Shown: positions 1 to 10,244, counted from the stretch's first letter. The stretch is DNA of 64,000 nucleotides from Prorocentrum cordatum (GCA_963575745.1 CAUYUJ010018490.1:82501-146500), one strand, 5' to 3'. The notes: generated by a model not told the origin, from the sequence alone. A program made the numbers and translations.

Positions 1-200
1 GGGAGGATGAAGGCGCGAGAGGAAGACAGGAAAGGAGGGAGGAGGACGAAGGAGGGATGATGGAGCAGGGCTGGGGGAGGACGAGGAAGGAAGAGGAGGA
101 GGCGGCGGAGGGGCAAGGAGGAGGACGAGGAAGGAAGGATAATGATGAGGGAGGGAAGATGAGGAAGCAGGGAGGGCGAGGGAGAGGGACGAGGAGGAGC
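1..200. repeat. GGA-rich simple repeat
   Basis: Irregular GGA/GAGG purine tract. Its position before the first ~1-kb module matches the GGA tails that close the two following modules, so it may be the end of a further module lying outside the window. Confidence 0.8.
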
Positions 201-207
201 AGGACCA

Positions 208-1141
208 TAGCAAACCATCAACGACATTGCAATAAAGAACCCTCCAATCTCGCTCGCCATATGTCCCTGCAAGGATGCTTTGCCACTGACGGAGCGGCCC
301 CGCTGGAAGTCGACCTTCTGAAAATCCTGAACAGTGCCAAAAAACCATTCCTGACTTTAGCATGGGCGTTCCTGTTGCGTCCTGGCGATCCGCAAGTGTG
401 CCAAGACGCCACTCCTGGGACCTCACACCGCGAATTAAGGTGACGGCTGCGCTCTGACAGTCTGACATCGTGCCAACAAATCCGCTCTTCGACAGCAACG
501 CAACAAATCATTGGAACTGTCGTAAGCTCTCAACAAGGATGCGCGGCGCTTAGGCCAGAACCACACTTTGAAAACCACCCACCTTCCATCCGCGAAGCTC
601 TTGCAAGCCTGTAGGACGAATGCGCGCGGCGCTGACACGAAAACGACATGAGAAAACCAACCGCCATCCATCCGAGAAGCGCCTGAAAACTTTCACCAAT
701 GATGCAGACGGCCACATGTCGAAAACAGCCCGCCCCCCATCCGTGAAGATCCTGGAACCATTTAAGACGAATGTGCGCCGCGCCAAAGCCAGAACAGCAT
801 TTGAACCACCCTCCATCCGCGAAGCTCGTGGCAACTTTTAACACGAATGCGCGCGGCGCTGGGGCGAGAACCCCATTCTGAAAACGGCCCGCACAGCATC
901 CGTGATGGCCCCTTTTCTCAGCCTGAACAAAATCTCGAATAATAAAAAGTCTCTGGCGAAGCGCCCGGCCCGCCCTACCGACACACCTCGGGGCGCGACA
1001 GGGATGGTGGAGGAGGAGGAGGAGGAGGAGGAGGAGGAGGAGGAGGAGGAGGAGGAGGAGGAGATAGAGTGCGAGAGGTTGGCGTTGCGGGCGGAGCGAC
1101 CCGTAGCCTGCCATGGGAAGGCCGACGAGGGGGGGGGAGGA

Positions 1142-1174
<33 letters not shown>

Positions 1175-1193
1175 GAGAACAAGTATAAACCCA
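208..1193. repeat. ~1-kb tandem module, unit 1
   Basis: Order within the unit: a start like CATCAACGAC; a ~200-bp unique part; about 4.5 copies of an ~83-bp repeat from ~530 to 900 (shared GCGCGGCGCT, GAAAAC and GCGAAGCTCTTGCAA motifs); a GCGCCCGGCCCGCCCT linker near 961; then GGA arrays at 1008-1062 and 1128-1180. The next unit repeats the same order with many substitutions. No gene is seen. Confidence 0.7.
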
Positions 1194-2205
1194 AGAGTCA
1201 TCAACGATGTTTGAATAAACCCTCCCTCCAAGCTCCCTCTTCATAGGCCTCTACAAGGGTAATATTTCCACTGGTGGAACTGCCTCGTTGGAAGACAACC
1301 GATTGAAGACCCTGAAGCATGCTAAAATATCATTCTCGGGACTCCATCGCCATCGATCAACCTCATTGTTGCGTCTTGACGATTCTGAATCGCACCAGAA
1401 CGCCATCCATGGAACTTTCACATCGCGAATCAACGTAACTGTTGCGATCTCATAATCCGAAATCCTTCCAACACGCAATTTCTGGTAGGCTGATCAGGGG
1501 ATTCCGCGAAACTCTTGCATCTTTGAATGAAACATCTCCGCGGCATTAAAGCGAGAACAACGGTTTGAAAATGAGCCGCCCTCAATCCGTGAAACTCTTG
1601 CAAGTGTTGAAAATAATGTGCGCGGCGGTAAAACGACCACATGTTGAAAACAGGTCACCCGCAATCCAAAGAAAAATGCAGATTGTTAAAGCGAGTTTGC
1701 GCGGCGCTAAAGCGAAAGCCACATTTTGAAAACGGAACGCCCTCAATATGTGAAACTCTTGAAGTGTTTAAGACGAATGTGAGCGGCGCTAAGACGAGAG
1801 CCACATGTTGAAAACCATCCTTCTTCCATCTGTGAAGCTGTTGCCAACTTTGAAGTTTCAGGGTCATGAATGGTGACGGAGTCTCAGGCGAAACGCCCGG
1901 CCCGCCCTAAAACATTGGCCTCGGGGTGCGACGGGGTGAGGTTATTTATGAGGAGATGGAATGGAGGAGGAGGAGGAGGAGGAGGAGGAGGAGGAGGAGG
2001 AGGAGGAGGGGGAGGAGGAGGAGGAGGAGGAGGAGGAGGAGAGGAGAGGAAAAGATGAGGAGGAGGGTGAGGATGAGGAGGAGGAGAGAGCAGGACGAGG
2101 AGGAGGAAGAGGAGCAGGAAGAGGAGGAGGAGGAGGAACAGAAGAGGAGGAGGAGGAGGAGGAGGAGGAGGAGGAGGAGAGAACAGAGCGGAAAGGGAGC
2201 TCCTC
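1194..2205. repeat. ~1-kb tandem module, unit 2
   Basis: Diverged second copy: the CATCAACGATG start, then a homologous stretch near 1275-1335 (TTGGAAGACAACC and CCTGAAGCATGC against CTGGAAGTCGACC and CCTGAACAGTGC in unit 1), about 4.5 copies of the ~83-bp repeat at 1490-1860, the same CGCCCGGCCCGCCCT linker at ~1895, and GGA arrays from 1960 to 2190. Confidence 0.7.
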
Positions 2206-2239
2206 ATAAGGCAAGAGCGGCTGCAGGGAAGGCGGGGGG

Positions 2240-2870
2240 CAGCGAGGGTCCCCCTCCTCCTCCCCTCCCTCCTCCTCCTCCCCTCCTCCTCCTCCTCCTC
2301 CTCCTCCTCCCTCCCCTCCTCCCCTCCTCCTCCTCCTCCTCCTCCTCCTCCTCCGCGCCTCTGCCGCCCCAGGGCTACACGGCGGCGGGACCGCGCGCGG
2401 GCGCGCCGGGAAAGCCGGCCCACGCGAACGACGAGGCCGCCCACTGGGCGCCTCGGCCACCGGGGAGGACGGGACGGACGTCTCTCCTGCCTCCCTCCTC
2501 CTGCTCTGCCTCCGCCGCCCCTTCCCCCTCCCCCCTCTCCCCCCTCCCTCCTCCTCCTCCTCCTCCTCCTCCTCCGCCTCCTCCTCCTCGTCGCCCTCCT
2601 CCTCCGCTTCCTCCTCCTCCTCCTCATCCTCCTCCTCATCCTCACCCTCCTCCTCATCTTCGCTATCATCCTCCTGCTCCTCCTCGTCGCCCTCCTCCTC
2701 CTCCTCCTCATCCTCACCCTCCTCTTCCCTCCTCTTCCCTCCTCCTCCTCCCCTCCTCTTCCTCCTCCCCCTTTTTGTTTCCCCTCTTCCTTTTGCACTT
2801 GCTTCCTCCTCCTCCTCCTCCTCCTCCTCCTCCTCCTGCTCTCCCTCCCTCCTCTCCCTCCTTCCTCTTC
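2240..2870. repeat. TCC arrays with a GC-rich spacer
   Basis: TCC/CCT arrays at 2246-2355 and 2520-2870, interrupted by a GC-rich spacer. Together with the GGA tail of unit 2 they form opposing purine and pyrimidine tracts. Long open frames on both strands here are poly-Pro, poly-Glu or poly-Arg and are not genes. Confidence 0.85.
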
Positions 2871-3430
2871 AGGAGGAAGAGCAGTCGGAGAAGCAACAGT
2901 GACAGGAGTAGGAGCAAGCGGAAAAGCAAGTGGTTCCGATCCCCTCCTCGCTCGTCCTCTGCTCTTCGAATCCCCATCTGTTCCCTGATCTCTCCGTTGT
3001 CCACTCCTCCCCTCCTCACCCATCCCTTCCTCTTGCTCCTCCTCCGCCTCCTCCTCCCCCTCGCACGTTGGAGCGCGAGCGCTTCACCAGCGGGTGCTGG
3101 ACTCCTCCTCTCCAGCCATACTCATTGTCTCCCCCCCCCCACCACCCTCCCCCCCCCTTCCTCCCCGCCTCCCTGCCCCCTGCAGCTCGTTCCTCCCTCC
3201 CTCCCCCCCGCCCCCGGACGCCATCGACCCTCCGCTGCCCGAGGTGGCTCCCGACCAGCCCGCCCGCCTTCTTCCAGGCCCTCTCGGCTCCACATCCCGC
3301 CTGCTCCTCGCCCTTCGGGCGGGGGACAGAGCGCCCTTTGGCAGAACGCCTTCTTACGCCACGAAGATATAAACACTAGAGCCGTCGCGCGCGCTTCGCG
3401 CGCGCTCAAGTTCTAGCACAGGCCAGGAGG
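2871..3430. other. C-rich sequence without a recognisable gene
   Basis: Low-complexity CCCTCC-rich DNA. A GC-only hairpin lies at 3387-3405 (8-bp GCGCGCGC arms, TTC loop). No gene seen. Confidence 0.5.
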
Positions 3431-4145
3431 GGGGGCGCTGGAAGATCTTGGACAGCGCTATCAAGCACAGGCACGTGACATAGTCGTGCCTCCCGAGGGC
3501 CTCTTGGGGTTTCTTGGGTCTTCATGGGGGCATCTGAAGGGCTTCTGGAGGCTCTCCGTGCTTTATGAATTTGCTGTTGGAGGCACCTCTTGGGTGCTTC
3601 TTGGAGGGCAACTTGGGGCTTCTTGGGGCCCCTTGGGAGCATCGTCGGGGTTCTCCCGGCAATCGAAGGTGATGTTCTGCAATCTGAAGCCGTCATTGGC
3701 CGTCTTGGCTGCGGAGAAGCCCGACTTGAGGGCACCTGGGGCCACACTGAGGCAATCCGGAAGCCTCCCGGGGGCCTCCTGCACACAGTTTTGATGCATC
3801 GAGGGCACTGTTGGGCAATCATGGGGCCCCTTGTACGTCTCCTTGGGGCCTTTCGGGGCCACTTGGGAGGAATCTGTGGGCCTCGTCGGACCACCTGGGG
3901 ACTCTTGGGGCCTTCTCTGGGCCTCTTAGGGCGGAAGACTCTGCTGTTGGGTTCGCGATCCCATTCGTGGGCCTCTCTTGGGACCGTCTTGGGGCCCTCT
4001 CGGGCTGTCTTGGGCGCCTCGGGTACCGTCTTGGGGCCTCGTGGGCCGTCTTTGGGCCTCTTGGAGGCCTCTTCGGCTATCGTGGAGCGGTCTTGGGGGC
4101 CTCTTGGGCCGTCTTGGAGCGTCGAGATGCCAAAAGGCTGAAACG
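3430..4145. repeat. Degenerate GGGGCCTCTTG minisatellite
   Basis: Short repeats of the type GGCCTCTTGGGGC with heavy divergence. The same motif on the opposite strand (GGCCCCAAGAGGC, CCCAAGACGGCC) fills 41060-41740, 45380-45620 and 63790-63880. Frames of ~100-200 residues are open only because stop codons are rare in the motif. Confidence 0.6.
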
Positions 4146-4204
4146 CTAGAATGTACCAAAAACAAAGGGAATATGCATGATGTTGGCTTCTTGGGGCCCA
4201 TTTT

Positions 4205-4500
4205 TTGGGCGGAGGAGGAGGAGGAGGAGGAGGAGGAGGAGGGAGGAGGAGGAGGAGGAGGAGGAGGAGGAGGAGGAGGAGGAGGAGGAGGAGGAGAGGG
4301 AGGAGGAGGAAGGAGGAGGAGGAGGAGGCAGGAGGGAGGAGGAAGGAGGAGGAGGAGGAGGAGGGAGGGAGGAGGAGGAGGAGGAGGAGGAGGAGGAGGA
4401 GGAGGGAGGAGGAGGGAGGAGGAGGGAGGAGAGGAGGAAGGAGGAAGGAGGAGGAGGAGGAAGAGAGGAGGAGGAGGAGGAGGAGGAGGAGGAGAAGGGG
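4205..4500. repeat. GGA array
   Basis: About 295 bp of (GGA)n with GGGAGGA and GGAAGGA interruptions. Confidence 0.95.
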
Positions 4501-4615
4501 GAAAGCGGTGGGTGTGCCGCGGCCGCCCTCGCCGTTCCTCCTGCGGATCTGCTGCCACCGTGGTGGGCTGAGACGAGGCGGGGGAAGGTCAGGCTCCCAG
4601 ACCCCCGACGTTCGG

Positions 4616-4780
4616 GGATGGACAGACCCCCCTTTAGTAAAACGTGGTTTAGTGAAAACGACCTGAGGCCCAAACCTGACGGGCGCAAGCCTGGAAAATA
4701 ACGGCCACGGCGCCCTCTCGAGAACCGAAAACGGACAATTCACTAATCGACGTGTCACTGTTGGGGGTTCTGTCCACCCC
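4616..4780. mobile_element. Non-autonomous TIR element, copy 1
   Basis: Begins TGGACAGACCCCCC and ends GGGGGTTCTGTCCACC, an inverted pair of about 16-18 bp with two mismatches. The interior has CTTTAGTAAAACG, TTTAGTGAAAACG and the conserved tail ACGGACAATTCACTAATCG/ACGTGTCA. A second copy is at 11522-11693. No coding capacity. Confidence 0.6.
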
Positions 4781-4849
4781 CGAGACGTCGTGATTCTTGA
4801 GAGAGGGCGTGGTCCACCGCCGCCTTTGCTGTGGAAATTCGGCCCCCCC

Positions 4850-5060
4850 CCCCTCTTCCTCCGGAGCCTGGGGTTCCCCCCCCCCTCCGAAAATCCCCCC
4901 CCTCCCCCGGCAAACCCCGCCTGGCCCCAACCCGCCCCCCCTCCGGAAAACCGAAGGGGAATCGATACCAATTCGAATAACCCCCTCCACCCCCCTCCCT
5001 CCGGAAAACCAGGGGGGGTCACTATACCGGTTCGACACCCCCCCCACTCGTCGCCGGCAA
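4850..5060. repeat. GAAAACC-type repeat block, orientation 1
   Basis: Irregular repeats around CCGGAAAACC...GGTTCGA. The same repeat in reverse orientation occupies 6115-6440, so the two blocks bracket the minisatellite between them as a loose large inverted repeat. Confidence 0.5.
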
Positions 5061-5079
5061 ACGACTCCCAGGTCTGCAC

Positions 5080-5740
5080 CACCACCGTCCCCACCACGGT
5101 CCCACTGTCCCCACTGTCCCCACCACTGTCCCCACCACTGTCCCAACTGTCCCCGCACCACTGTCCCCACCACCACCGTCCCCACCACTGTCCCACTGTC
5201 CCCACCACTGTCCCACTATCCCCACTGCTCCCACCACTGTCGAACTGTCCCACTGTCCCACGGTCCCGCTCTCCCCACTGTCCCCACCACTGTCCCACTG
5301 TCCCCACCTCTGTCCCACTGTCTCCACTGTGCTGTCCCACTATCCCAACTGTCCTCACCACAATCCCCTCTGTCCCACTGCCCCGTCCCCACCGCTGTCC
5401 CACTGTCCCCACTGTCCCCACCACTGTCACACTGTCCCCTCACCTCTGTCCCCACCAACACCGTCCCCACCACTGTCGAACTGTCCCCACTGTCCCCACT
5501 ACTGTCCTACTGTCCCCACTATTCCCACCACTGTCCCCACTCTACCCACCACTGCCCCCACTGTCCCGACCAGTGCCCCCACCACTGTCGCACTGTCCCC
5601 ACTGTCCCCACCACTGTCCCCATCACGGTCCCACTCTCTCCAGTTCCCAGTCCCCACCACTGTCCCACTGTCCCCACTCCCCAACACCATCCCCACCACC
5701 GTCCCGACCACTGTCCCCACCAACCACATTCCCCCATCCG
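5080..5740. repeat. CCCACTGTCCCC minisatellite
   Basis: Short-period array built from CCCACTGT and CCCCACCACTGTC units. It reads through in several frames (His/Cys/Pro-rich one way, Gly/Thr/Val-rich the other); these are not genes. Confidence 0.9.
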
Positions 5741-6114
5741 GATTGGTGGAGGAGGGGGAATCGTTGCGGCGAGTGTTAAATGGGAAGCAATGGAAGGTTG
5801 CAGCGGCCCGAAGTAGCCTTGTTAAGCCTTGTTCAGCCATGATAAGCCTTGGCAAGACCGCGCCCATGATCACCGAAGCGCACGGGGCGCGCAAGCGCGA
5901 GCTCAAAGTCAAACCAGAACTTCACAGGCACAATTCGGGAATGGATGCCGCACGGGCACGCGCACCCGCAACGCGATGATCATTGCGCGCGGGGTTTGTG
6001 AATGGTGATGGGGCTGGATGGCGATGGGCATGGCGGTGACGAGGAGGAAGAGGATTGGGCGAGGACCCCAATGCCTCATCCCCTGAGCCTCAGTCCTCAG
6101 TCCCAAGGAGTGGG
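5741..6114. other. Unassigned sequence
   Basis: Contains three AGCCTTG-type short repeats near 5815-5855 and a GC-rich stretch. No gene or element recognised. Confidence 0.4.
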
Positions 6115-6440
6115 GTGGGTGGGGGGGAGGTTCGAACCGGTAGTGACCCACCCCGGTTTTCTGGGGGGGTGGGGTCGAACCAGTAGTGCCCCCCCCCCCC
6201 CCCCCTTTCCATGATGGACCGGGTGAAAGGGGGGGGGGCGTTCGGAACCCCCAGTGACCTCCTTGGTTTTCTAGGGGGGGGGGACGGGTTGGAAACCTTC
6301 CAGTGACCCTTCCCGGTTTTCTGCCAGCAGCGGACACGTATTCACAACGCGAGGGTTTTTTGCCCCGGTTTTCTAAGAGGGGGGGGACGGGTTGGAAACC
6401 CCCAGTGACCACCCCTGGTTTTCTGCCATTGGCGGATATT
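6115..6440. repeat. GAAAACC-type repeat block, orientation 2
   Basis: Tandem irregular units GGTTTTCT...GGGGGG...GAACC(A/G)GTAGTGACC, with two copies of a TTCACAACGCGAGGGTTT segment (near 6341 and 6441). Reverse-oriented relative of 4850-5060. Confidence 0.55.
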
Positions 6441-6469
6441 CACAACGCGAGGGTTTGTTGTTTCACAAC

Positions 6470-6605
6470 GTTCAACCCCGAATGTCTGGACCCCTTCCCT
6501 GGGACTGGTGTTTCATCCTGAATCGTTGTTTGACGGTCTCAGGGCCCGGTAAGGGCCCCCCAGAGGCAGAAAATAGCGAAACACCTCCCCTAGTGATTTC
6601 TTCAC
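6470..6605 (-). repeat. Dispersed CCGAGTCGTTTT family copy 1
   Basis: Family core on the complementary strand: TTTTCGGCCTCC...CCCAGGCCTCGGG...CCAAAAAACGACTC...GGATGAAAAGCC...GGGTCGAGACC. Related copies: 6944-7065 (same strand), 7735-7830, 10245-10370, 48425-48505, 53565-53625 and 54860-54915 (opposite). Function unknown. Confidence 0.55.
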
Positions 6606-6799
6606 AACGAGAGGGGGTCTGGGTTGGAATGTGGGGTGGGGTGGTCTTCGTGTCCGCCATCACATGCCTCTTCGCTCGAGGAATAACGGTGCCTGCGGCC
6701 TGGGGCGCATCGGTGCTTCCCAGGCCCTCTGACGGCCCCAGAACTCGTCCAAACTCGAGATGGCGTGGGGGAAACCGATTAACTACCGACGCCACTACT

Positions 6800-6905
6800 C
6801 CCGGCACCGCTCCCGGGGCGCGTTCTGACCAGGACTTCGAGGCGAATCCAGCCGTGGCGACGAGGGCCTCCCAGGAGGCCCCAGGACGGGGAAGACGAGG
6901 GAAGG
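6800..6905 (+). repeat. TCTGACCAGGACTTC element, copy 1
   Basis: One of four dispersed copies (others 44471-44615, 46535-46672, 61689-61808) sharing CGTTCTGACCAGGACTTCGA and GGCGACGAGGGCCTC. All four stay open in the same plus-strand frame and encode variants of SDQDFxANPAVATRAS. This copy lacks the TACCGCTA-like ends seen in the others. Confidence 0.55.
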
Positions 6906-6943
6906 GCCCAAACCCCCATCGCCCTGCTTTTTCACCCTTGACG

Positions 6944-7065
6944 CCGACCCTTGGAGGTCTCGACCCGTTCCCAGGGGCGGGCTTTTCATCCCGAGTCGTT
7001 TTTTGGCGGCCCCGAGGTCTGGGAAAGGGCCCCCGAGGCGGACAATAGCGAAAAACTTCCCCTCG
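6944..7065 (-). repeat. Dispersed CCGAGTCGTTTT family copy 2
   Basis: The best preserved minus-oriented copy; compare 10245-10370 in the reverse direction. It directly precedes the TIR element at 7081. Confidence 0.6.
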
Positions 7066-7080
7066 TGTCTTTTCCACAAC

Positions 7081-7270
7081 TCGGGAGCGTCCAAGAGGGG
7101 GGCGTCCAAGAGGGGGGGCGCGAATCATGGCCGGCGGCATGTGCGCGGCCCAGGGGCGGGGCCAGGGACGAAATGAAATAAGAAGAGTAGCATTGAAATC
7201 TGAGGAAATATCCTGGCCCACGCCATGATGTTCCCCCCCCCTAGTCCTCACCCCCCTCTTTGCCGCCGAG
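7081..7270. mobile_element. AAGAGGGGGG TIR element, copy 1
   Basis: Left end CTCGGGAGCGTCCAAGAGGG and right end CCCCCCTCTTTGCCGCCGAG form imperfect inverted repeats. The interior (CATGGCCGGCGGCATGTGCG...GCCATGATG) matches 22637-22840 closely. Non-coding; no target duplication could be identified. Confidence 0.6.
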
Positions 7271-7569
7271 GGTAGCGGTATCCATAGCTTTTCCTCCTCC
7301 GAGAGCCAGTCCAAACTCGCGGGGGATCGGGAGCTATGGCCGAGGGCGGCGCCCACCGCGCAGTTCAGCTGCCCGAACTTCCCTTTGTCGACGGCGCCGT
7401 TGCTCCCACAGACCTGGCTGCGCCGCGTTTTACGCTTGCCAAGCCAAGACCCACCCGCGCCATGGAACAACATGACGGGACATTTTCCCCTTCTAGTATC
7501 GGCCCCTCCCGGCTTTTCCTTTTTCTTACTACGACTATAGGGGAACGAGCAACGACAAAAATATATAAC
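7271..7569. other. Unassigned GC-rich sequence
   Basis: No gene, repeat or element recognised. Short open frames lack family resemblance. Confidence 0.35.
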
Positions 7570-7707
7570 AACTCGGAGTTCCGAGCGGATTTCTTGGATC
7601 GGCGCTGGACCCCCCTCCCTGGCGCGCGGAGCGCGCCAGAGGCGGCGCCGGAGGCGCCGCCGGGGGCCCCAGCGCCGATCCGAGAAATCCGCGCGGTCCT
7701 CCGAGTT
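7570..7707. mobile_element. T-shaped palindromic element
   Basis: Outer inverted repeat of ~46 bp (left arm begins AACTCGGAGTTCCGAGCGGA; the right arm is its complement with about six mismatches). Inside are two separate perfect hairpins, 7619-7639 (9-bp arms, GGA loop) and 7641-7661 (9-bp arms, GGA loop). A single strand could fold as a stem bearing two side hairpins. Non-coding; probably a foldback-type element. Confidence 0.6.
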
Positions 7708-7734
7708 TTTATGTTTATGACACTTTTTGAACCC

Positions 7735-7830
7735 CTATATTCTTAATTTCGGCCTCCAGGGCGCCTTGCCCGGGCCTCGGGGCCGCCAAGAAACGCCTCG
7801 AGAGGAAGTGCCGGTCCTGGGGAAGGTCAG
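7735..7830 (+). repeat. Dispersed CCGAGTCGTTTT family copy 3
   Basis: TTTCGGCCTCCAGGGCGCC...GGGCCTCGGGGCCGCCAAG...GGTCCTGGGGAAGGTC, colinear with 10245-10370 but more diverged. Confidence 0.5.
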
Positions 7831-8344
7831 GAGGGGAAAAACACACACAGACACAATGAATCGTCGAATCCCAGGCAAATATGCGAAGACATGGGAAGTG
7901 GGGGGGAAGACAGAAACCCAGAAGAGATGGCAAAATCCGCCGACCCTGTCGGCGTGTGTGAGGGGCTTTTCCGTTCGAGACGTCATCCGCGTTGTTCGTT
8001 GGTCGTCGTCTCTGTCGTCCCCCTTCCTTGCGCCTCCCTTTCCGTGGGCCCGTCGCCACTCCCGTCCTCTTTCCCAGCAGGGGCCCCTGCTCAAGCGCGC
8101 CAGCCCAAATGAACTTCAGCAACGTCGTATTTGAGTCGAAGGGAAGCCCCTTCCCTTTGATCCCTCCCCCGCCGGGAGGGGGGGGGGGGTAGCGGGGGGG
8201 TCCTGGGGGGGGGTCCCGGGGGGGGTCCCGGGGGGGGGGCGCCACTCAGATACGACGCCCCCCCCGCCACATACGAGAACGCATGGGTCGCCCTCCAGGG
8301 TCGGCGGCACCGGCCGTAAGGCCTTCGCAATATGGGGAATCCTG
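7831..8344. other. Unassigned; C/G homopolymer runs near 8165-8265
   Basis: No gene recognised. At 8295-8335, CCCTCCAGGGTCGGCGG leads into the GGA array; a related flank (TTCAGGGTCGGCGG...GCCTCCGCAAT) follows the GTC array at 40795. Confidence 0.4.
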
Positions 8345-8465
8345 TTACTTGTGTCTACTTCTTCGTGTGGAGGAGGAGGAGGAGGAGGAGGAGGAGGAGG
8401 AGGAGGAGGAGGAGGAGGAGGAGGAGGAGGAGGAGGAGGATTACTTGTGTCTACTTCTTCGTGTG
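8345..8465. repeat. GGA array between 25-bp direct repeats
   Basis: (GGA)n at 8370-8440 lies between two identical 25-bp direct repeats, 8345-8369 and 8441-8465 (start TTACTTGTGTCTACT, end CTTCGTGTG). The repeats are too long for an ordinary target-site duplication and read as slippage or a duplicated flank. Confidence 0.85.
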
Positions 8466-8545
8466 TCCCAGGGCCCCTTCCGAAGGGGCCGAGAAGCCTC
8501 CGCGGGGCGGCGCCGCCAACAAAAAAAAAACACGCAGGTCACGGC

Positions 8546-8961
8546 GTCGGGGGATCCGGGACGTGGGCTTACCTCGGGCATGGCCCCCTACAGGCGGATT
8601 CTGGGCGAAGGATTAGAACATACCCCCAACATTTGGGCGCCCGAATTATCCGGGGTAACTCGGGTCCGGGTTAACTCGGGTTTGAGTTCCCGAAAAAAGG
8701 ACCCTGAGTTATCCCTGACCCGAGTTATCCCTGATGATTCGGGGCTCTGGACGCCCGAAATATCCGGGGTAACTCGGGTCCGGGGTAACTCGGGCTTGAG
8801 TTCCCGAAAAACGAACCCGAGTTATCCCTGACCCGAGTTACCCCTGATGATTCGGGGCTCTGACATACCCCCAACATACACCAACAAAAATCAACAGATA
8901 CTGATCAATCACGGCGTCGGGGGGTCCGGGGCATGGGCTTACGTCGGGCATGTCCCCCTAC
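8546..8961. repeat. Locally duplicated segment with CTCGGGT hairpin repeats
   Basis: 8632-8752 and 8753-8867 are tandem ~117-bp units rich in TAACTCGGGTC and GACCCGAGTTA, so each can fold. The flanking CGGCGTCGGGG...CCCCCTACAGGCGGATT segment occurs at 8546-8632 and again at 8910-9262, the second time interrupted by the TIR element at 8962. Confidence 0.7.
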
Positions 8962-9212
8962 CTTAGTGGGCCCTGGAAACGACAGAGCCGTTTCTTTACC
9001 GGTTCCGTTTTGCCGCTTTTGTTGCCGGTTCCGCCGCCGTTTTTTGTTGCCGGTGCGTTTCGCCGTTCTTTGACGGGTTCCCGCTCCGGTTCTGATGCTG
9101 GAGCCGTTTTTGTTGCCGTTTCCGGTCTCCGTTTTTTGCCGTTATCATTTTCAAGGGACACTTTTTCGGAAACGGTGAAAAAACGGCCCTGCCGTTTCCT
9201 GGGCCCACTAAG
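8962..9212. mobile_element. TIR element with 8-bp target duplication, copy 1
   Basis: Ends CTTAGTGGGCCC and GGGCCCACTAAG extend into ~35-bp inverted repeats (GGAAACG and GGGCCGTTT inside). It is flanked by an exact 8-bp direct repeat CCCCCTAC (8954-8961 and 9213-9220). The unfilled target is visible at 8584-8591 within the duplicated segment. The 251-bp interior is GCCGTTT-rich and non-coding. An 8-bp duplication suits hAT-like or P-like transposases; the class is inferred. Copy 2 is at 24346-24599. Confidence 0.9.
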
Positions 9213-9220
9213 CCCCCTAC

Positions 9221-10244
9221 AGGCGGATTTTGGGCCAAGAATTAAAACATACCCCCAACATACACGAACAGAAGTCAACAAATACTGGACAACTCGTTCC
9301 AGGACTATTCTTAAACTATTATTGGATATTCCTCCTGTCGAGGGACAGGCCCGACTGAAACGTAGGCTCGCTTGAGCCGTCGCGTCCTGGTGGTAAAGCT
9401 CCGAGCAGCCACGTTTTGGAGCGCAGCGCTCTGTGCAAGTGAAGGTCAGGCCCTGGTACTGCAGCGGCGCGCGCTGGCGAGAGCAAGGATGTACAAAACG
9501 AGTGGGAGCAGCAGAGATTCAAGCGCATGCTGCAGCGCCAGTGTGTTGCGATAATCACTCTCCCCCTCATCTAAACCCCTCCGCCACCCCAAACATCTGT
9601 AGAAAGAGCCGATGTACGGATGCCGTCGAATACCGTGCGAAGCAACTAAGATGCCGATGCAGTGGGCGGCGCCAAACAAACACACACCGCATCGTATCCG
9701 AGCCATTCCGCCTGAATGTCGGTGCAGGGCCATTGCAAAAATGCCCTCAGAGTTCCTCCACCACCTGCAAGCTCCACTTCACATCTACCCGGCCCTCCCA
9801 AAGAAAATGTGTGGCCCTTACCGAAAGCCTACAGTGCACAGGGCCTAAGTTCTTACGTTCAGAACTGGATTCGGGCCAATGTACCGATGCCCGTCGAGCT
9901 GGATCAAAACGGTGCCGAGGCCGAGGTCTTGGCAGTCAACACGCTCGCAGCGGTCGACACGCACGGTATGTTGCTGCCCTCCTCCACCAGCATCCTATCC
10001 ATCCAAGCTCTCTTGGCCTATTTCGTTGACACGCCTCGTCCCTGGACGTGAATGCCCGAAGCCTCTTGGCGCTCACGCGCTACCCGCGGCACTCCAGCCC
10101 CTGACCGTATTGACAGCAGTGTGCAGGGCGGTGCCTTCGCGTACCGCCGGAGCTGCCAAAATTCCAGCAGCCCCGCTCACGTGAGCGACGCGAGTCCGAA
10201 GAGGCGGCAGTGAAGAGCGAAAACCTGCCACCAAAAATTACGTT
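9221..10244. other. Unassigned unique sequence
   Basis: No low-complexity array. Plus-strand frames of 100-200 codons exist (9433-10029, 9716-10051) but I recognise no family and see no relic leader, so no CDS is called. Confidence 0.4.

Noticed and set aside
1093-1105. CCGTAGCC octamer
   Set aside because: No GGCTCAAG partner at the right distance. The same applies at 12825 inside the EF-hand-like exon.
1926-3416. 496-codon plus-strand and 379-codon minus-strand frames
   Set aside because: Poly-Arg/Pro/Glu readings of GGA and TCC arrays.
3406-5430. 674-codon minus-strand open frame
   Set aside because: It runs through the CCCACTGT minisatellite, the GGA array and a minisatellite; composition changes with each repeat and no domain is present.
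8640-8867. CRISPR-like alternation of short repeats
   Set aside because: Only two diverged ~117-bp units with internal hairpins; no spacers, no cas genes, and a eukaryotic context.
9369-9376. CTTGAGCC, possible reverse DinoSL end
   Set aside because: Only eight bases match; the rest does not, so chance is likely.
9433-10184. Plus-strand frames of 100-198 codons
   Set aside because: No recognisable domain, several overlapping frames of similar length, and no splice or leader evidence.
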